Notes: generated by a model from the sequence alone, not told the origin. Shown: positions 1 through 5,509, counted from the stretch's first letter. The stretch is 5,509 nucleotides of DNA from Ga0077554 sp046590885 (GCA_046590885.1 JBKJTS010000273.1:1-5509); one strand, 5' to 3'. A program made the numbers and translations.

Positions 1-1
1 T

Positions 2-892
2 CTTGAACCAAGGACTAATCCGAATATATTAAAAAGACCGGATATGTTGATTAATAAATCGGTTCGAGATCAGCAGGAAAAATCTGGTGGGCAGAAAACA
101 AAATGGCCACAACAGGCTGAAAATGTCACGCCTAATGCCGGTGAAAAGCAAGAACTTCATTCGCTGAATTCAATTGCTGATCAAATAGAGCGTGCTATGG
201 CCGGATTGATCCAGCAAAATCTGGTTAAAGTACGGCGGGATGAATTCTGGCTGGAGGTTGAAATTAATACTAATATTCTTTTTCCCAGTGGTGATGCCCA
301 TCTTCAGCTTGAGGCCAAGCCCATATTGAACGAATTGGCAAAAATACTGCGCAACTTTGAAAATAAAATAAAAGTTGAAGGCTTTACGGACAGTGTACCG
401 ATAAGTAATATGATTTATCCTTCGAATTGGGAGTTATCTGCAGCACGCTCTGCAAGTGTTGTGAACTTGCTGATGAATCAAGGCGTAAGGCCAACACGCA
501 TGGCTGCGATCGGTTATGGAGAGTTTCATCCAGTTGCTAATAATGATACTGCTGAAGGCAGAAACAAAAACCGTCGTGTGATTCTTGCGATACTTGAAAC
601 GGGTGAATCTGAACGTGTCTATGATGATAATAAATTTAAAAAAGAATCAAACCTGACTATTTCTGAAATACCGATTACAAAAGCACCTGCGCCTGCAACT
701 GCACCAACAGTGAGCACAGCACCTCCAGAAAAACCTATTGTGTCGAATATCCCTATTGATGTGATGAGTCAGGATGTGACGGATATAGGTGTGTTTAAAA
801 TTATCGAACAGCCTATTAAGCTGCCCGCGAGTTTCTCATCTAATGTATTACCTAAGGCAAATACGAGTGTGCCTGGTAATGGAGGTGGATAA
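2..892 (+). CDS. motD: Flagellar motor stator protein MotD, 5'-truncated by window edge
   Basis: This is the C-terminal, peptidoglycan-binding part of the B-type stator subunit MotD. MotD pairs with MotC to form an ion channel that drives flagellar rotation. The first in-window ATG is at 44, but the frame stays open back to base 2 (reading LEPRTNPNILKRPD), so the real start and the membrane helix lie upstream. Counting from the ATG at 44, residues about 68-184 form an OmpA/MotB-like domain with GFTD (113-116), SNWELSAARS (127-136), GYGE (157-160) and NRRV (176-179). About 98 residues rich in Pro, Ala, Thr and Ser follow (185-282), ending in GNGGG; they look disordered. The stop TAA overlaps the next ATG by one base. 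MotD rather than MotB is inferred from the ParA/ParP/CheW neighbours and close resemblance to Pseudomonas MotD; a plain MotB is the alternative. Confidence 0.9.
   Translation, partial: LEPRTNPNILKRPDMLINKSVRDQQEKSGGQKTKWPQQAENVTPNAGEKQELHSLNSIADQIERAMAGLIQQNLVKVRRDEFWLEVEINTNILFPSGDAHLQLEAKPILNELAKILRNFENKIKVEGFTDSVPISNMIYPSNWELSAARSASVVNLLMNQGVRPTRMAAIGYGEFHPVANNDTAEGRNKNRRVILAILETGESERVYDDNKFKKESNLTISEIPITKAPAPATAPTVSTAPPEKPIVSNIPIDVMSQDVTDIGVFKIIEQPIKLPASFSSNVLPKANTSVPGNGGG
881..885 (+). promoter_or_regulatory. Ribosome binding site for the ParA-like gene
   Basis: A strong GGAGG lies inside the last codons of motD, 6 bases before the ATG at 892. It fixes the start of the downstream gene and, with the TAATG stop/start overlap, suggests coupled translation of the two genes. 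Confidence 0.85.
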
Positions 893-1689
893 TGAAAGTA
901 TGGGCTGTTGCTAACCAAAAAGGTGGGGTTGGGAAAACCACTACTGCAATTACTCTCGCCGGATTACTGTCTGCGCGCGGATATAACACCTTAATGATAG
1001 ATATGGATCCACATGGATCCCTTACATCGTATGCGGGGTTTGATCCTGATACGGTAGATGAGGGAGTTTATTCTCTGTTTAAAGGCTCTAGCATCATGTT
1101 GGCTGCGGTAATAAAAAAAACAAAGTTCGATAGACTCTATCTGATGCCTGCCTCGACGGCACTGGCAACTCTTGATCGCCAATTAGGTGCACAAGATGGC
1201 AAAGGGTTAGTGTTGTCTCAAACATTACAGCGTATTTCGTCGAGGTTTGACTATGTCCTGATTGACTGCCCACCCATGTTGGGGGTGTTAATGGTGAATG
1301 CCTTGGCTGCCTGTGATCATCTTATTATTCCAGTCCAGACCGAATTTCTTGCACTGAAGGGTCTTGAGAGAATGATGTTTACACTCAATATGATCATGCG
1401 CTCTAGAAAAATACCCGTACCTTATACTATATTACCGACTATGTTTGATAAAAGAACCCGTGCATCTCTACAAAGTTTGCAGCATCTTGAAGAGCGGTAC
1501 GCTGCCAATTTGTCGAGTACGCCAATCCCCATAGATACACAATTTCGTGATGCCAGCCGCGCAGGGGTGCCCCTGCCGATGGTGGATATGCATACGCGAG
1601 GTGTGGTTGCCTATACAACTCTGTTAAATTATCTTGCTGATTTCAATTCTGTGCATGAGCAGCCAGTGATAAAAGTGGTGTCAATGTGA
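892..1689 (+). CDS. parC: ParA-family ATPase ParC, polar positioning of chemotaxis arrays
   Basis: This is a MinD/ParA-type ATPase of the chemotaxis-linked subgroup, called ParC in Vibrio and PA1462/Soj-like in Pseudomonas. It is unrelated to topoisomerase IV ParC. In Vibrio, ParC sits at the old pole and recruits chemoreceptor arrays through ParP. The 265 residues match the usual length. The deviant Walker A motif is KGGVGKTT (10-17, signature Lys10, catalytic Lys15), the A' region is IDMDPHG (36-42), and Walker B is VLIDCPP (122-128). The stretches PVQTEFLALKGLERM (147-161) and IPIDTQFRDASRAGVPL (212-228) closely resemble the Pseudomonas homologue as I remember it. The start is fixed by GGAGG 6 bases upstream. 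The TGA stop overlaps the next gene's GTG start by 4 bases. Chromosome-segregation ParA is unlikely because no parB follows and the neighbours are motility genes. Confidence 0.93.
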   Translation: MKVWAVANQKGGVGKTTTAITLAGLLSARGYNTLMIDMDPHGSLTSYAGFDPDTVDEGVYSLFKGSSIMLAAVIKKTKFDRLYLMPASTALATLDRQLGAQDGKGLVLSQTLQRISSRFDYVLIDCPPMLGVLMVNALAACDHLIIPVQTEFLALKGLERMMFTLNMIMRSRKIPVPYTILPTMFDKRTRASLQSLQHLEERYAANLSSTPIPIDTQFRDASRAGVPLPMVDMHTRGVVAYTTLLNYLADFNSVHEQPVIKVVSM

Positions 1690-2381
1690 ACCTTTTTGCA
1701 AAGCAGCCTAGCGTCGTATTGGAGCATGAAACTGCATTACAAGTGTATCTTGACGCACTTTTGCAGGATATGTCTGGCTCGATCTATTCAGAAGAGCCGC
1801 AAAAGTTATTCATTGAGGAAAAAATACCAAAACAGAATAATATTCTTGAGCCCGTGACCAAGGTTGCAGAAAAAAGCGCTTCCTTCGCGGTTAGTGAACC
1901 GAACATCCCAAGTGACGTATTAACGTGGGCAACAACTCCTTTTCAATCTCTTTTAATTAGCACTAATGGTGTAAAAATGGTTGTTCCGCTGATTAAATTG
2001 CATAGTATTGTTAATCTAACAGCACCAATTACCAATGTGCCGAGTAATGCTGCATGGTTTATGGGGCTTTTACCGTGGCGAGGTACACATGTGAAGGTGA
2101 TCAATATATGTAAATTAATGGCTAAGGATGGCGCTGAATTTAAAGAATTAAAGGAAGGGACTACGCCCAAGCACATCTTGTTAATAAATGATGGATCATG
2201 GGGCTTTGTGTGCGATGACTTTTCTAAAGTTTTTACTCTTTGCCCTACCCAGATTCAATGGCGGGTCGATCGGACACGTAGTGCATGGCTAGCGGGGACT
2301 GTAATAGAACATATGTGCGCACTCCTGGATGTGGATCAATTTACTATTCATATGTCCTCCGGCACGATTAATGCCTGCTAA
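1686..2381 (+). CDS. parP: CheW-like array-integration protein ParP
   Basis: This is the ParC partner. In Vibrio, ParP binds ParC with its N-terminal part, and its C-terminal CheW-like (AIF) domain enters arrays by contacting CheA and receptors. The N-terminal segment (about 10-29) looks amphipathic and contains ALQVYLDALLQ, as I recall for this family. A variable linker covers about 30-83. A divergent CheW fold covers about 84-223, with PLIKLHSIV (101-109), WFMGLLPWRG (124-133) and WLAGTVIEHMCALLDVDQF (201-219). GTG at 1686 is chosen because it gives the GTGA overlap with the stop of the ATPase gene; the next in-frame Met (residue 29) would remove the conserved helix. No good ribosome binding site is visible, which suits translational coupling. 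The linker is short and lacks a long Pro-rich stretch. Confidence 0.85.
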   Translation: MNLFAKQPSVVLEHETALQVYLDALLQDMSGSIYSEEPQKLFIEEKIPKQNNILEPVTKVAEKSASFAVSEPNIPSDVLTWATTPFQSLLISTNGVKMVVPLIKLHSIVNLTAPITNVPSNAAWFMGLLPWRGTHVKVINICKLMAKDGAEFKELKEGTTPKHILLINDGSWGFVCDDFSKVFTLCPTQIQWRVDRTRSAWLAGTVIEHMCALLDVDQFTIHMSSGTINAC

Positions 2382-2408
2382 TTGCATTAACGATACCGCG
2401 TTTGTTTT

Positions 2409-2438
2409 TTGACAGGCGGGTGAGGCTAATCGTATCTT
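2409..2438 (+). promoter_or_regulatory. Possible sigma70 promoter before cheW
   Basis: The 84-base gap between parP and cheW contains an exact TTGACA (2409-2414), then 18 bases, then TATCTT (2433-2438), a 4-of-6 match to the -10 consensus. A start near 2445 would leave a leader of about 20 bases with GGGAG at 2451-2455. The -10 is imperfect, so chance occurrence is possible. If real, it would let cheW and the two downstream genes be expressed separately from the motD-parC-parP segment. Confidence 0.35.
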
Positions 2439-2465
2439 CTTAATAATTATGGGAGTTTCTTTACA

Positions 2466-2942
2466 ATGAAGCCAGCCGAGAATAGCCAGACAGATTTGAT
2501 TTCGCAATGGGTTACTTTCTTTCTGGACAGCGAGATGTATGGCGTGAATGTCCTGCAGGTTCAGGAAGTATTGCGGGTGAGTGAAATTGCGCCAGTCCCA
2601 GGCGCTCCTGAATATGTATTAGGCATTATTAATTTACGAGGCAATATTGTCACGGTAGTTGATACGCGGCAGCGTTTCGGATTACGGTCAAAAGAGCTTG
2701 ATGATTTAAGCCGGATTATAATTATCGAAGTATCCAGCAATGTGATTGGTATTTTGGTGGATAGTGTTGCAGAGGTCGTTTATCTTTCTGCATCCAGTAT
2801 GGAAAGTGCGCCGAACGTAGGAAGCGGTGAAAACTCACGGTATATACAGGGTGTATGTAATCGTGAAAATCAATTATTAATTTTAGTTGATCTCAATAAA
2901 CTTCTAGCTGATGATGAATGGAAGGATTTATCTTCGTTGTAG
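2466..2942 (+). CDS. cheW: Chemotaxis adaptor CheW
   Basis: This is the cytoplasmic scaffold that couples methyl-accepting chemotaxis receptors to the histidine kinase CheA in receptor arrays. The 158 residues match a single-domain CheW. Family signatures are WVTFFLDSEMYGVNVLQVQEVLR (15-37, the first SH3-like part), PGAPEYVLGIINLRGNIVTVVD (45-66, with the conserved NLRG at 56-59), GILVDSVAEVV (95-105) and YIQGVC (126-131). GGGAG at 2451-2455, 10 bases before the ATG, supports the start. It is much closer to canonical CheW than the preceding ParP, so it is probably the main adaptor for the CheA encoded upstream of this window. A 70-base gap separates it from the next small gene. Confidence 0.96.
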   Translation: MKPAENSQTDLISQWVTFFLDSEMYGVNVLQVQEVLRVSEIAPVPGAPEYVLGIINLRGNIVTVVDTRQRFGLRSKELDDLSRIIIIEVSSNVIGILVDSVAEVVYLSASSMESAPNVGSGENSRYIQGVCNRENQLLILVDLNKLLADDEWKDLSSL

Positions 2943-3001
2943 TGAAACTTGCAGACTGAATTTTAACTACGCAATTCTAACCACTGCAACAGGTTTTCTC
3001 T

Positions 3002-3005
3002 GGAG
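3002..3005 (+). promoter_or_regulatory. Ribosome binding site that fixes the 58-aa gene start
   Basis: GGAG stands 7 bases before the ATG at 3013. It is the main reason to place the start there rather than at the in-frame ATG at 2911 inside the end of cheW. Confidence 0.7.
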
Positions 3006-3012
3006 TGATCTC

Positions 3013-3189
3013 ATGGCCACAGTGGGTAATGTCGGTCCGTTGCGTCCCATCTGGCCGCAAAAACCCCAAGACAAACTTGACCCTAAGAATGATCGTCCAC
3101 GGGGTAAGCGCATTCCCTCAGCTGAAGAAGGCGATCCAGACGACAACGAGCAGAATGGCGATGAAGGACATATTGATGATTATGCCTAG
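3013..3189 (+). CDS. Small acidic hypothetical protein (58 aa) in chemotaxis operon
   Basis: I cannot assign a function. The reading frame is open from further upstream, but ATG 3013 is chosen because GGAG (3002-3005) lies 7 bases before it and the upstream part shows no protein-like pattern. The 58 residues split into a Pro-rich, basic first half (GPLRPIWPQKP at 8-18, then DRPRGKR at 27-33) and a very acidic second half (residues 38-51 rich in Asp and Glu), ending in GHIDDYA (52-58). There are no Cys residues, no hydrophobic segment and no signal peptide, so it should be soluble and largely disordered. It sits between cheW and a DUF2802 gene with a 24-base gap downstream, consistent with co-transcription. 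I recall similar short proteins ending in HIDEYA/HIDDYA near flagellar genes of gammaproteobacteria, but this is memory, not a search. A role as a short peptide partner is speculation. Confidence 0.72.
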   Translation: MATVGNVGPLRPIWPQKPQDKLDPKNDRPRGKRIPSAEEGDPDDNEQNGDEGHIDDYA

Positions 3190-3213
3190 GATTTTCTCCT
3201 CATTTGGAGAATT

Positions 3214-3603
3214 ATGCATATGATAGCCGATACGAACCCGTATGTGATCGGTATGTTGTTGTTAGTTTTTGTCGTGTTGCTGATACCTGTGTGGTGGAGA
3301 ATAGTGGTATTACAGCGGCGCATCAGACAACACGTGGCAGAGCTACAACTGCTAAAAGATGATATGCGTGCTTTATGTGATGAATCAATCAGTATGGCAG
3401 AGTATAAGTTAAGTACTGACCAGCAGTTACGGCGACTAGCAGAACGTCAGGATCAGACAGATTTTCGTGAGCCCGTGTCACCCACTTATAACCACGCTAT
3501 TAAGTTGGTGCAGAAAGGTGTCACTATTGATGAATTAATGGCGGCATGTGGTTTAGTACGGGGTGAAGCCGAATTATTAGTACGTCTACACCGTTTGAAT
3601 TAA
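3214..3603 (+). CDS. DUF2802 family membrane-anchored protein
   Basis: This protein is of unknown function and is commonly found next to cheW in polar-flagellate gammaproteobacteria (PA1465-like). The 129 residues begin with one hydrophobic helix (about 9-33, containing IGMLLLVFVVLLIPVWW), followed by a charged helical stretch likely to form a coiled coil (about 33-80). A conserved C-terminal block (about 92-127) contains YNHAIKLVQKGVTIDELMAACGL and GEAELLVRLHR; its pattern resembles a helix-turn-helix but may serve protein contacts. It should be anchored in the inner membrane with the long C-terminal part in the cytoplasm, judging from the basic residues after the helix. GGAG at 3206-3209 lies 4 bases before ATG 3214 and 10 before ATG 3220, so the start could be two codons later. 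It is the last gene of the operon visible here. Confidence 0.85.
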   Translation: MHMIADTNPYVIGMLLLVFVVLLIPVWWRIVVLQRRIRQHVAELQLLKDDMRALCDESISMAEYKLSTDQQLRRLAERQDQTDFREPVSPTYNHAIKLVQKGVTIDELMAACGLVRGEAELLVRLHRLN

Positions 3604-3739
3604 AGAGGCTGTGTTTTCTGCGATGGATTATTTCGATAACTATGTCTTTGGTTAACCCTGCTTCATGCTCCAATCCTCCCCTCGTGACTTTAGATTATTT
3701 AGAGGTTCTTAAAGAAAATCCTGAGTAGATCAGTGTTGC
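3604..3739. other. Convergent intergenic region without clear terminator
   Basis: These 136 bases separate the + strand chemotaxis operon from the - strand rsxB-nth-DUF1841 operon. Only very short reading frames occur. One small dyad, CTGA at 3721-3724 with TCAG at 3730-3733, has a 4-bp stem and no proper T-run, too weak for an intrinsic terminator. I see no tRNA or other RNA gene here. Termination may be Rho-dependent or happen by collision of the two transcripts. Confidence 0.6.
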
Positions 3740-4168
3740 TTAAACATGGTTATGCAGACACGCCAAATAGCTGACCTCATCCGGCGCAACGTGATTCCGC
3801 TGTGCTTGCCATATCATTTCTGCCAGGCATTCCATCATCAGATGCTCTACTGCATGTATGTCTTTCTGCTGTTGCAGCAGTTGTTGATACACTATGCGGA
3901 TTCCTGCGGGTCGGTCAGTGGTAAGCTGTTCACGAATGCCTATGTGCATACCCATATGCAAAAAAGGATTAGATTCCCCTATCTCGGGCAGATATTCCTT
4001 GCTTCGGGAAGCTTCCGAATTTTCCAGTAAGGCATGATACTCCGGATGTTGTATCACCACTTCGGCGATCATTTTTTCCAAAGGCTCCAGAGGCAGATGG
4101 TTCTGATATTTTCGCCATGTTTCAAAATAAACTTGGCGCAGTTGGTCGCGGTTTTGTCCAAAGAGCAT
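3740..4168 (-). CDS. DUF1841 family protein
   Basis: This is a conserved cytoplasmic protein of unknown function, 142 residues long, the usual family size. Family hallmarks are NRDQLRQVYFETWRKY (6-21), HPEYHALLE (41-49), GESNPFLHMGMHIGIREQL (64-82), DRPAGIR (85-91) and the near C-terminal MECLAEMIWQAQRN (112-125). The three histidines in the HMGMH region and at His45 could suggest a metal or cofactor site, but that is inference only. The start ATG lies 6 bases after the nth stop, with only a weak GGA upstream, so it is probably translated by coupling with nth. I recall the nth-DUF1841 pairing from other beta- and gammaproteobacteria, which hints at a link to DNA repair or Fe-S metabolism without proving one. 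There is no signal peptide or membrane segment. Confidence 0.88.
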   Translation of the reverse strand: MLFGQNRDQLRQVYFETWRKYQNHLPLEPLEKMIAEVVIQHPEYHALLENSEASRSKEYLPEIGESNPFLHMGMHIGIREQLTTDRPAGIRIVYQQLLQQQKDIHAVEHLMMECLAEMIWQAQRNHVAPDEVSYLACLHNHV

Positions 4169-4174
4169 AGTTGG

Positions 4175-4837
4175 TTATTCCGGTTTTTTGCGGTTTGTTG
4201 ATGGTGTATTATTTTTTGTAAAATACGCACATAAGTCATGTATGATACATGAATCACACCGGGGGCTACGGGCGATGCACGTATAGCGTCCATGCAAAAT
4301 CAGCCAATGGTGTGCATCCTGTTTAAATTCGTCAGGTACGGCTTTAAGCAACCCCCTTTCCACTTCCAGTACCGTTTTTCCGCATGCCAGACCAGTGCGG
4401 TTGGCAACACGAAAAATATGGGTATCCACCGCAATCGTAGGTTCGCCAAACGCGGTATTGAGAATCACGTTAGCCGTTTTGCGGCCCACCCCCGGCAACG
4501 CTTCCAGCGCCTCACGGTGGCGTGGTACCTCACCCGCCTGTTGTTCCACCAGGGCGGCGCAGGTTTTAATAATGTGACTCGTCTTGCTATTAAACAGGCC
4601 AATGGTCTTGATGTATGGCTTAAGTCCCTCTTCGCCTAACTCTAAAATCGCTTGTGGTGTGCTGGCGACTTTGAAGAGCTTTTCGGTGGCCTTGTTCACG
4701 CCTTTGTCAGTTGCCTGCGCAGAGAGAATGACGGCAATCAGCAATTCAAAAGGCGTAGTGTAGTTTAGCTCGGTGGTAGGGTGCGGATTAGCTGCTCTGA
4801 GCCGAGTGAAAAACTCACGGATTTTTTTGGGCGTCAT
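4175..4837 (-). CDS. nth: Endonuclease III (DNA glycosylase/AP lyase)
   Basis: This is the base-excision repair enzyme that removes oxidised pyrimidines (for example thymine glycol) and cleaves the abasic site by beta-elimination. The 220 residues compare with 211 in E. coli, and the alignment is nearly gap-free. The helix-hairpin-helix LPGVGRKTANV (114-124) contains catalytic Lys120; Asp138 is in VDTHIFRV (137-144). The 4Fe-4S cluster cysteines are Cys187, Cys194, Cys197 and Cys203, the same numbers as in E. coli. QATD (41-44) and LILHGRYTC (179-187) are also conserved. Only the last 15 or so residues (Asn, Thr, Pro, Lys-rich) are extra. The ATG overlaps the rsxB stop as ATGA, so translation is coupled; no strong ribosome binding site is seen. 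All key residues are present, so it should be active. Confidence 0.97.
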   Translation of the reverse strand: MTPKKIREFFTRLRAANPHPTTELNYTTPFELLIAVILSAQATDKGVNKATEKLFKVASTPQAILELGEEGLKPYIKTIGLFNSKTSHIIKTCAALVEQQAGEVPRHREALEALPGVGRKTANVILNTAFGEPTIAVDTHIFRVANRTGLACGKTVLEVERGLLKAVPDEFKQDAHHWLILHGRYTCIARSPRCDSCIIHDLCAYFTKNNTPSTNRKKPE

Positions 4838-5508
4838 GGCAGGCTGCGGTTTTTTGTGAGCGCTACTTTCTTCTGCTGATGGCGTGCCGCACGCTCGGCC
4901 TTGTCGCGCTCGAGCCGTTGCAACCGCGCTTCGTAACGGGCGCGCGCCGCAAAAGCTTTTTGCTGGACGTATTCGGGAGTCGCCTCCAGTACTCTATAAT
5001 GCGTTCGGTTCTGGCATTCTGGGCTGTCCATAGTTGGATGAGTGTCGCGAACGCAGGATGCGTTGGAGCGGCCCTCTGGCGACACTTGTGCATCCATGCA
5101 CAGCGAGAGGGGCGCCATGCTAATACAATCGACCGGGCAGGGCGCGATGCATAATTCGCAGCCAGTACATTCATCGCTGATCACAGTGTGCATTTGCTGC
5201 GTTGCGCCAAGAATCGCATCAACCGGGCAGGCTTCAATGCATAGTGTACAACCAATGCATGTGGACTCATCAATGACGGCAAGCATTTTTGGTTTGGTTT
5301 TGCCGTGTGACGTATTCAGTGGTTTAGGCGCACAGCCCAGTAAACTGGCGATGTTGGCAATACCGGCCTCGCCCCCCGGCGGGCATTGATTGATGTCAGC
5401 GGTGCCTTGGGCAATGGCTTCAGCATAAGGACGGCAGCCAGGAAAACCACATTGCCGACATTGGGTTTGCGGCAAGATATCATTGATCTTGTCGGCGATG
5501 ATGAGCAT
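4834..5508 (-). CDS. rsxB: RsxB/RnfB-like electron transport Fe-S protein
   Basis: This is the B subunit type of the Rnf/Rsx electron transport complex, which passes electrons between soluble carriers and the membrane complex; in E. coli Rsx keeps SoxR reduced. Residues 1-60 form the 4Fe-4S domain with Cys17, Cys20, Cys25 and Cys42. Two ferredoxin motifs follow: Cys84-Cys87-Cys90-Cys94 and Cys114-Cys117-Cys120-Cys124. A linker (about 135-170) and a charged helical tail (about 180-215, Arg/Lys/Glu/Ala-rich) follow. The E. coli N-terminal membrane helix is absent; the start MLIIADKIND aligns with the point just after that helix, as in short betaproteobacterial forms. Only one base lies beyond the ATG, so an upstream start cannot be excluded. 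Residues 136-170 seem to be an in-frame insert encoded by inverted repeats, with extra cysteines 137, 152 and 165. Its stop overlaps nth. Confidence 0.9.
   Translation of the reverse strand: MLIIADKINDILPQTQCRQCGFPGCRPYAEAIAQGTADINQCPPGGEAGIANIASLLGCAPKPLNTSHGKTKPKMLAVIDESTCIGCTLCIEACPVDAILGATQQMHTVISDECTGCELCIAPCPVDCISMAPLSLCMDAQVSPEGRSNASCVRDTHPTMDSPECQNRTHYRVLEATPEYVQQKAFAARARYEARLQRLERDKAERAARHQQKKVALTKNRSLP
5000..5102. repeat. Cluster of nested inverted repeats inside rsxB
   Basis: Several perfect dyads overlap here. TGCGTTCG (5000-5007) pairs with CGAACGCA (5048-5055). AGTGTCGC (5041-5048) pairs with GCGACACT (5079-5086), and the outer GGATG (5036-5040) pairs with CATCC (5091-5095) across a 4-base bulge. 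AACGCA (5050-5055) pairs with TGCGTT (5059-5064) around a GGA loop. TGTGCAT (5087-5093) pairs with ATGCACA (5096-5102). TTCTGG also occurs twice (5009-5014, 5017-5022). Some pairings exclude each other, so alternative folds are possible. The density is far above the rest of the window and coincides with a linker not expected in the family, so it may be a dispersed palindromic element. No transposase or clear target duplication is visible. Confidence 0.6.
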
Positions 5509-5509
5509 T

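Noticed and set aside
1001..1020. Tandem ATGGATCC repeat (two copies 10 bases apart) in the ParA-like gene
   Set aside because: It encodes the conserved DMDPHGS stretch of the A' motif, so codon constraint plus chance explains it.
2391..2436. GATAC/GTATC inverted repeat in the parP-cheW gap as an operator or terminator
   Set aside because: Only 5 bp of pairing with a 36-base separation and mismatched flanks; expected by chance.
2911..3012. In-frame upstream extension of the 58-residue gene starting at ATG 2911 inside cheW
   Set aside because: It lacks a good ribosome binding site, overlaps the conserved end of cheW and encodes no recognisable pattern; ATG 3013 has GGAG at ideal spacing.
3600..3627. 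TAAA, then about 15 bases, then GCGATGG, resembling a sigma28 flagellar promoter
   Set aside because: The -10 half matches the GCCGATAA consensus poorly, and no gene follows on that strand; the next 140 bases are non-coding and then antisense to the DUF1841 gene.
3721..3733. Small dyad CTGA-5-TCAG as a terminator for either operon
   Set aside because: The stem is only 4 bp and there is no adequate T-run on either strand.
4292..4639. Long + strand frames opposite nth, and similar frames opposite rsxB (4879-5389)
   Set aside because: They lie antisense to well-conserved genes, have no matching ribosome binding sites and encode protein with no recognisable motif; they are shadows of the real genes.
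1..5509. CRISPR array, tRNA, rRNA, insertion sequence, toxin-antitoxin or phage genes
   Set aside because: No regularly spaced repeats, tRNA-like cloverleaf with conserved loops, transposase or integrase reading frame was found; almost all of the window is explained by housekeeping and motility genes.

Overview
The window looks like chromosomal DNA from a motile, moderately AT-rich proteobacterium. It is most likely a gammaproteobacterium with polar flagella. The left part carries the gene order motD - parC (ParA-type) - parP - cheW - DUF2802, which I recognise from the flagellar/chemotaxis clusters of Pseudomonas and Vibrio. The right part (rsxB - nth - DUF1841) uses a short, soluble-looking RsxB of a kind I associate with beta- and some gammaproteobacteria. 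I cannot name a genus from this sequence.

Layout: positions 1-3603 (+ strand) are the 3' end of a motility/chemotaxis operon. It holds a 5'-truncated MotD stator gene, a ParA-like ATPase (ParC), a CheW-domain partner (ParP), CheW, an unnamed 58-residue acidic protein, and a one-helix membrane protein of the DUF2802 family. motD/parC and parC/parP overlap by 1 and 4 bases, which suggests translational coupling. cheW follows after an 84-base gap that contains a possible promoter. Positions 3604-3739 are a short non-coding stretch between converging operons, with no convincing terminator. Positions 3740-5508 (- strand) hold rsxB, nth and a DUF1841 gene. They are read in that order and tightly packed: a 4-base overlap, then a 6-base gap.

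How the genes work together: ParC and ParP are known in Vibrio to place chemoreceptor arrays at the cell pole, ParP joining ParC to CheA and receptors. CheW links receptors to CheA. MotD is the peptidoglycan-binding half of a second stator. The 58-residue protein and the DUF2802 protein lie downstream of cheW and probably belong to the same pathway, but their roles are unknown. On the other strand, RsxB (Fe-S electron carrier) and Nth (Fe-S DNA glycosylase) are coupled; E. coli also places nth directly after its rsx operon.

The most unusual sequence signal is a roughly 100-base cluster of nested inverted repeats inside rsxB (about 5000-5102). It encodes a cysteine-containing linker of about 35 residues that the usual family does not seem to have, and it looks like a palindromic element inserted in frame. 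The most interesting gene-level candidate is the 58-residue protein ending in HIDDYA.
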